Part shown: piece after piece, positions 5,114 to 8,625 of the stretch | How the letters are laid out: each line of letters starts with the position of its first letter | How positions within the stretch are numbered: the stretch's first letter is position 1 | From: CAYLJO01 sp964383905 | GTDB taxonomy: Bacteria; Acidobacteriota; Blastocatellia; Pyrinomonadales; Pyrinomonadaceae | Direction of reading: 5' to 3' | DNA: 8,625 nt | Assembly (NCBI GenBank): GCA_964383905.1 | Contig: CAYLJO010000253.1 | Span: 1-8,625, forward strand | The notes under the pieces: model-generated | Seen by the model: the letters and a program-made list of their open reading frames with translations, nothing else | The model's database searches: none | What the model was told of the DNA's origin: nothing | Program-made: the position numbers and the translations under genes

Positions 5114-5198
5114 GCGATGAATGATGAGCGCCTCAGTGACGAATAAAAGCCGCCCAGCTTCCCTTTTCATCCTACATTCCGCACTCTGCATTCATCGC
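5114..5198. repeat. Inverted repeat with 7-bp-periodic arms
   Basis: GCGATGAATG (5114-5123) and CATTCATCGC (5189-5198) are exact reverse complements 65 bases apart in the ybaB/helicase divergent spacer. The right arm sits in heptamers TTCATCC, TACATTC, CGCACTC, TGCATTC (5166-5193). The left arm on the minus strand reads GCTCATC, ATTCATC. As in the spacer near 2700, both arms are pyrimidine-rich when read toward the adjacent gene. Confidence 0.45.
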
Positions 5199-5205
5199 CC
5201 AGTTG

Positions 5206-5214
5206 TGTTATAAG
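5206..5214 (+). promoter_or_regulatory. Extended -10 promoter of the helicase
   Basis: TGTTATAAG at 5206-5214 is an extended -10: TG, one base, then TATAAG (five of six). No good -35 is present, as is common for extended -10 promoters. Transcription would begin near 5221, leaving only about 8 bases before the ATG at 5229, so the message would be almost leaderless. Confidence 0.5.
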
Positions 5215-5228
5215 CCAGTACATAGAAG

Positions 5229-7292
5229 ATGAAACGCTATACCATCAAACGACCTCAATCCGCGGCGACGGAACATCTGGCGCGGTTTCGCGCCGAGTTG
5301 AATGAGGAACAGTATCGCGCGGCGACCGCCCCCCCCGGCGCGGCATTGGTCGTGGCGGGACCAGGCTCAGGCAAGACGCGCGTGATCACGTACCGCGTCG
5401 CCTACCTGATCGAGCAGGGCGTCGCGCCGTCGCGCATTATGCTCGCGACGTTTACGAATCGCGCGGCGCGCGAGATGCTGCGTCGCGTCGAGCTGCTAAC
5501 CGGCGGGGGCGACACGCGCCGCGTCTGGGGCGGAACGTTTCATCGCATCGCCAACCTCATCCTCCGCCGCCACGCCGCGTCTCTCGGTTATGAATCGAAC
5601 TACACGATCCTTGACGCGGAAGACTCACGCGATTTCCTCTCCGCTTGCGTTGATGAAGCGGGCATCGACACAAAGGCCCACCGCTTTCCGAAAGCGGAAG
5701 TATTACAGGATATCATCAGTTTCGCGAATAACACGGACAGGACAATTGAAGAGGTGGTCGTGCGCCGGTACCCGCACTTCGAGCCCTTGTCCCAGCAGAT
5801 CAAACGCCTGGATACGCTCTACACGGAACGCAAGCATGAGCGCAACGTGATGGACTACAACGACCTTTTGCTCAACTGGAAGCGACTGTTATTAGAGAAA
5901 ACGGAGGTCGCGAATCTTTACGCCGAACAATTCCAACATATTCTGGTCGACGAGTACCAGGACACCAACAAGCTCCAGGCCGAGATCATCGACCTGCTCG
6001 CCGTCAAGCATCGCAATGTCATGGTCGTCGGCGACGACGCGCAGAGCATCTTTGCCTGGCGCGGCGCAGAGTTTACCAACATCTACGAGTTTCCGCAGCA
6101 CTACCCGGAAGCGCAGATTTACCGGCTCGAGACTAACTACCGCTCGACGCCGGAGATTCTCGCGCTCGCCAACGCTTCCATCGCCTCGAACCGCAAACAG
6201 TTTCCCAAAACGCTGCGCGCGGTACACGGCTCAAAGGGTCTTGCCCCGGGCCTCATCCCGTGCCGCGACGCGGACCAGCAGGCGGCCTTCGTCGCCGCGC
6301 GCATTCTCGAGCTCCGCGATGAAGGCATCCCGCTCGAAGAGATCGCCGTGCTCTACCGCTCACACTATCATTCGCTCGAGCTGCAACTGGAATTGACGCG
6401 CCGCGCCATCCCTTACCGCGTCCGTAGCGGCGTCCGCTTCTTCGAGCAGGCGCACATTAAGGACGTGATCGCCTACCTCAGAGTCATTACCAACCCGCGC
6501 GACGAACTCGCCTGGAAGCGCGTCCTGCGGCTCATCCCGCAGGTCGGCACGGCCACGGCGAACCGGATCTGGGAACAACTGGCCTATGCGCCCGACCCGC
6601 TCGCGCTCGTGCGGCGCGCCGATTTCGCGGCTTCACCACGCCGCGGCAGCGGTTGGGCGGAATTTCTCGTGCTGCTCGAAAGCCTGGTTCATGACGAGAC
6701 GCGACAGAATCCCGCGAAACAGATCGGGCTGATACTCTCGCGCGGCTACGCGGCGCACCTGGCCGCCACTTATGAGAATGCGGAAGCGCGGCTTGAAGAT
6801 CTGCAGCAACTCGCCCGCTACGCCGCACGCTATCATTCGACCGAGGAATTTCTGGCGGAACTCGCACTGCTTTCCACCGAACGATTCAGCGCGCCGCAGC
6901 CGGTCGCCGGCGAAGATGTCGTCATGGGCGGCGACGAGGACGAGCTTCTCACGCTCACCTCCGTCCATCAAGCGAAGGGCCTGGAGTGGCGCGTCGTCTT
7001 CATCATCTGGGCGGCGGAGGGCAAGTTTCCCAGCTCACGCTCGCTGCGCGACGCGGAGGGCGAAGAGGAGGAGCGTCGCCTCTGGTACGTCGCGCTGACG
7101 CGCGCGGGCGAGCAGCTTTACATCACGTACCCGCTGATGATTACCGACTACAACCGTCAGACCGTTATCCAGACACCCGCGCGTTTTGTCACGGAGGTGC
7201 CGCCCGAGCTTTACGACATCTGGGCGCTCGAAGAAGAGAGCGTCGAGGCGCTCGACGAGCCCGAGGACGACTCGCAAAAGTACATCAATTGA
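5229..7292 (+). CDS. UvrD/PcrA/Rep-type superfamily 1 DNA helicase
   Basis: An ATP-driven 3'-to-5' DNA helicase of the kind that acts in excision repair, replication restart and removal of RecA filaments. All motifs appear in order in 687 residues: Q motif LNEEQ (24-28), Walker A AGPGSGKT (43-50), Ia ATFTNRAAREM (73-83), Ib GGTFHRIA (101-108), II LVDEYQDTN (239-247), III VGDDAQSIFAWRGA (267-280), IV ETNYRS (301-306), V LTSVHQAKGLEW (576-587) and VI EEERRLWYVALTRA (613-626). It is somewhat shorter than typical PcrA/UvrD, and ends in an acidic tail (about 667-682) with no visible Tudor-like C-terminal domain. It is divergent from ybaB-recR and followed after 16 bases by an esterase. The start lacks a Shine-Dalgarno but fits a near-leaderless mRNA. 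Which subfamily (UvrD, PcrA or Rep) is not decided here. Confidence 0.96.
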   Translation: MKRYTIKRPQSAATEHLARFRAELNEEQYRAATAPPGAALVVAGPGSGKTRVITYRVAYLIEQGVAPSRIMLATFTNRAAREMLRRVELLTGGGDTRRVWGGTFHRIANLILRRHAASLGYESNYTILDAEDSRDFLSACVDEAGIDTKAHRFPKAEVLQDIISFANNTDRTIEEVVVRRYPHFEPLSQQIKRLDTLYTERKHERNVMDYNDLLLNWKRLLLEKTEVANLYAEQFQHILVDEYQDTNKLQAEIIDLLAVKHRNVMVVGDDAQSIFAWRGAEFTNIYEFPQHYPEAQIYRLETNYRSTPEILALANASIASNRKQFPKTLRAVHGSKGLAPGLIPCRDADQQAAFVAARILELRDEGIPLEEIAVLYRSHYHSLELQLELTRRAIPYRVRSGVRFFEQAHIKDVIAYLRVITNPRDELAWKRVLRLIPQVGTATANRIWEQLAYAPDPLALVRRADFAASPRRGSGWAEFLVLLESLVHDETRQNPAKQIGLILSRGYAAHLAATYENAEARLEDLQQLARYAARYHSTEEFLAELALLSTERFSAPQPVAGEDVVMGGDEDELLTLTSVHQAKGLEWRVVFIIWAAEGKFPSSRSLRDAEGEEEERRLWYVALTRAGEQLYITYPLMITDYNRQTVIQTPARFVTEVPPELYDIWALEEESVEALDEPEDDSQKYIN

Positions 7293-7308
7293 GGATCAAT
7301 TACGTTGT

Positions 7309-8037
7309 ATGTCACAACCGATCAAAAGCTCCGACGACTCCTTGCCGGCGATCGAACGCAGCTTAGCGGCCGAGATCAAAATATATTACGACCTTGTGGT
7401 CCCCTTTGAGCGCGAGGCAAAAGAGCGTCCACGCCCGACCTTGATCGTGTTGCACGGCTACGGCGGCAATAAAAGGCAGATGATGCGCGAGGCGCAGCTT
7501 CTATCACCGCCAAACTTCGTCCTTGTTTCTCTGCAAGGTGTGCACCAGCACCTCAAAGAACCGCGGAACGAGGGCGGCCCCCTGCGGTACGGCTTTGGCT
7601 GGCTCACAAATTTTCATCCCGAGGAATCCATCGAATTGCATCACAATGCGCTTTTGGATCTCATCGATTCATTGGTCGACGAGGGAATCACCGGTCGGGA
7701 ACAGGTCTTTCTTTTAGGCTTTTCACAGTCTTGCGCCGTCAATTATCGCTTTGCCTTTACGCACACGGGGCGCGTGTGCGGCGTCATCGGCATCTGCGGC
7801 GGTTTGCCGGGCGATTGGGAAACAAGCGGGCTTTATAAGCAATCGGATACGGGCGTGCTTCACCTCTGCGGCGCACGCGATGAGTTTTATCAGCCCGCGC
7901 GCGTGGGTGATTACGCGTCACGCCTTCGCACACGGGCACGCGACGTTGAGGTAAAAAGTTATGACGCCGGACATGAAATCGCGCCCGCCATGCGCGACGA
8001 TGTCCGAGCGTGGTTAGAGTCTCATGTCAATAGTTAA
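7309..8037 (+). CDS. Phospholipase/carboxylesterase-type alpha/beta hydrolase
   Basis: A serine hydrolase expected to cleave carboxylic esters; natural substrate unknown. From the ATG at 7309 it has 242 residues, the usual size of this family. Visible elements are the oxyanion segment VLHGYGGN (47-54), the nucleophile elbow GFSQS (137-141, Ser139), a likely catalytic Asp191 in CGARDEFYQP and His222 in DAGHEIAP. No signal peptide is seen, so it is cytoplasmic. The same frame stays open upstream inside the helicase gene, but that part is an out-of-frame reading of the helicase tail; the family homology begins after the ATG. GAGGAT (7291-7296), overlapping the helicase stop, is a possible Shine-Dalgarno though 12-14 bases away. 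The 16-base gap suggests cotranscription with the helicase, with no evident functional tie. Confidence 0.9.
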   Translation: MSQPIKSSDDSLPAIERSLAAEIKIYYDLVVPFEREAKERPRPTLIVLHGYGGNKRQMMREAQLLSPPNFVLVSLQGVHQHLKEPRNEGGPLRYGFGWLTNFHPEESIELHHNALLDLIDSLVDEGITGREQVFLLGFSQSCAVNYRFAFTHTGRVCGVIGICGGLPGDWETSGLYKQSDTGVLHLCGARDEFYQPARVGDYASRLRTRARDVEVKSYDAGHEIAPAMRDDVRAWLESHVNS

Positions 8038-8070
8038 GAGCCGATAAATCTTATGACCGGGCCATAGAGT

Positions 8071-8100
8071 TTGAACCGGCACGGCGGATGCAAGTATATT
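8071..8100 (+). promoter_or_regulatory. Sigma-70-like promoter for the exported SnoaL-like gene
   Basis: TTGAAC (8071-8076) and TATATT (8095-8100) are 18 bases apart, matching four and five of six consensus positions. Transcription would begin near 8107, about 38 bases before the ATG at 8145. This indicates that the last gene has its own promoter rather than depending on the helicase-esterase unit. Confidence 0.55.
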
Positions 8101-8144
8101 CGTGGCCTGCAATGACCAAACCGCCGGAGTAAAGCGCGCCATCT

Positions 8145-8625
8145 ATGAGTCGTATATTCTTCATTTTAATGATAGTACTTGCGCTACTCGCGGGTACGTC
8201 GGCAGTAGCTATGAGAGAGCAAGCTCGCCCGACCGGTCTCAAAGCTGATCAGCGTGATGCGAAGATCATTGCGGCCGTACGCGCGGTGCTCGACGCGCAG
8301 GTGGCGGCATGGAATCGCGGCGACATTGAAGGCTTTATGGATGGCTATGCACGCTCAGCCGGCACCGTATTTGTTTCCGGCGACAATGTGACGCGCGGCT
8401 GGCAGACCGTCCTGGAACGCTACAAGAAAAACTACGGCTCGCGCGAGAAGATGGGCACTCTCGCATTCACGGATCTTGAGATAACTCCGCTCGGCCGCGA
8501 CGCGGCAGTGGCACTTGGCCGCTGGCAACTGACGCGCGCCAATGATACGCCGCACGGCCGCTTCACGCTGATCTTTCGCCGCACGGCAGCAGGCTGGCGG
8601 ATCGTTCACGATCACACTTCATCTG
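8145..8625 (+). CDS. Exported SnoaL/DUF4440-like protein (3' end cut by window)
   Basis: Open from the ATG at 8145 to the window edge, 160 codons without a stop. Residues 1-22 form a Sec signal peptide: short basic start (Ser-Arg), hydrophobic core IFFILMIVLALLAG, and an AVA cleavage site before Met23. The mature part resembles the NTF2-like fold: helix AVLDAQVAAWNRGDIEGFMDGY (47-68), TVFVSGDNVTRGWQTVLERY (74-93), then strands including RFTLIFRRTAAGWRIVHDHTSS (139-160). This is the pattern of SgcJ/EcaC or DUF4440 proteins, which usually end soon after the WRIVHDH motif, so little is probably missing. These proteins bind or convert small molecules, but function cannot be assigned. GGAG at 8126-8129 is 15 bases from the ATG, long for a Shine-Dalgarno; an ATG at codon 9 would spoil the signal peptide. 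Confidence 0.82.
   Translation, partial: MSRIFFILMIVLALLAGTSAVAMREQARPTGLKADQRDAKIIAAVRAVLDAQVAAWNRGDIEGFMDGYARSAGTVFVSGDNVTRGWQTVLERYKKNYGSREKMGTLAFTDLEITPLGRDAAVALGRWQLTRANDTPHGRFTLIFRRTAAGWRIVHDHTSS

Noticed and set aside
7186..7308. Upstream extension of the esterase into the helicase 3' end
   Set aside because: The extra 41 residues are Arg/Ser-rich and overlap the helicase in another frame; family similarity begins after the ATG at 7309.
1..8625. CRISPR array, tRNA, rRNA, transposase or phage genes
   Set aside because: No regularly spaced direct repeats of 23-40 bases, no cloverleaf with a TTCGA-type arm, and no integrase, transposase or capsid motif were seen on either strand.

Overview
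The window is a GC-rich bacterial chromosome segment with nine protein genes (eight complete, one running off the right edge) and no RNA gene, insertion sequence, CRISPR array or phage gene that I can see. The protein set and the compact spacers with short-period repeats would suit Acidobacteriota, perhaps Blastocatellia. That is a guess from overall character, not from a marker gene. The first 220 bases are clearly richer in A+T than the rest.

Layout, left to right. 1-222: AT-rich leader with a perfect dyad and two 11-bp tandem repeats. 223-1338 (+): YbdK-type carboxylate-amine ligase (GCS2 family). 1339-1448: convergent spacer with a strong terminator hairpin. 1449-2594 (-): an unrecognised protein with an N-terminal zinc ribbon, long Ala/Pro-rich linkers and a helical motif present three times. 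2794-3255 (+): Nudix hydrolase. 3351-3959 (+): orotate phosphoribosyltransferase-like enzyme resembling the Thermus-type PyrE. 5016-4702 and 4625-4011 (-): ybaB then recR, a DNA-repair pair without the dnaX that often precedes it. 5229-7292 (+): UvrD/PcrA/Rep-type superfamily 1 helicase. 7309-8037 (+): serine esterase of the phospholipase/carboxylesterase type, 16 bases after the helicase and probably cotranscribed. 8145 to the edge (+): exported SnoaL/DUF4440-like protein behind its own good promoter match.

Functionally the middle is a DNA-maintenance neighbourhood: RecR (gap repair with RecFO), YbaB (nucleoid-associated) and a UvrD-like helicase share one divergent promoter region. The other genes are housekeeping or small-molecule metabolism (thiol or carboxylate ligation, nucleotide clean-up, pyrimidine synthesis), and their adjacency does not define a pathway.

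No obvious new multi-gene system is present. The two things most worth a second look are the zinc-ribbon/three-helix-repeat protein, and the spacers, several of which carry degenerate 7-bp-periodic sequence arranged as two arms pointing away from each other. The unit sequence differs from spacer to spacer while the period and arrangement recur. One copy forms a long imperfect hairpin between ybaB and recR.
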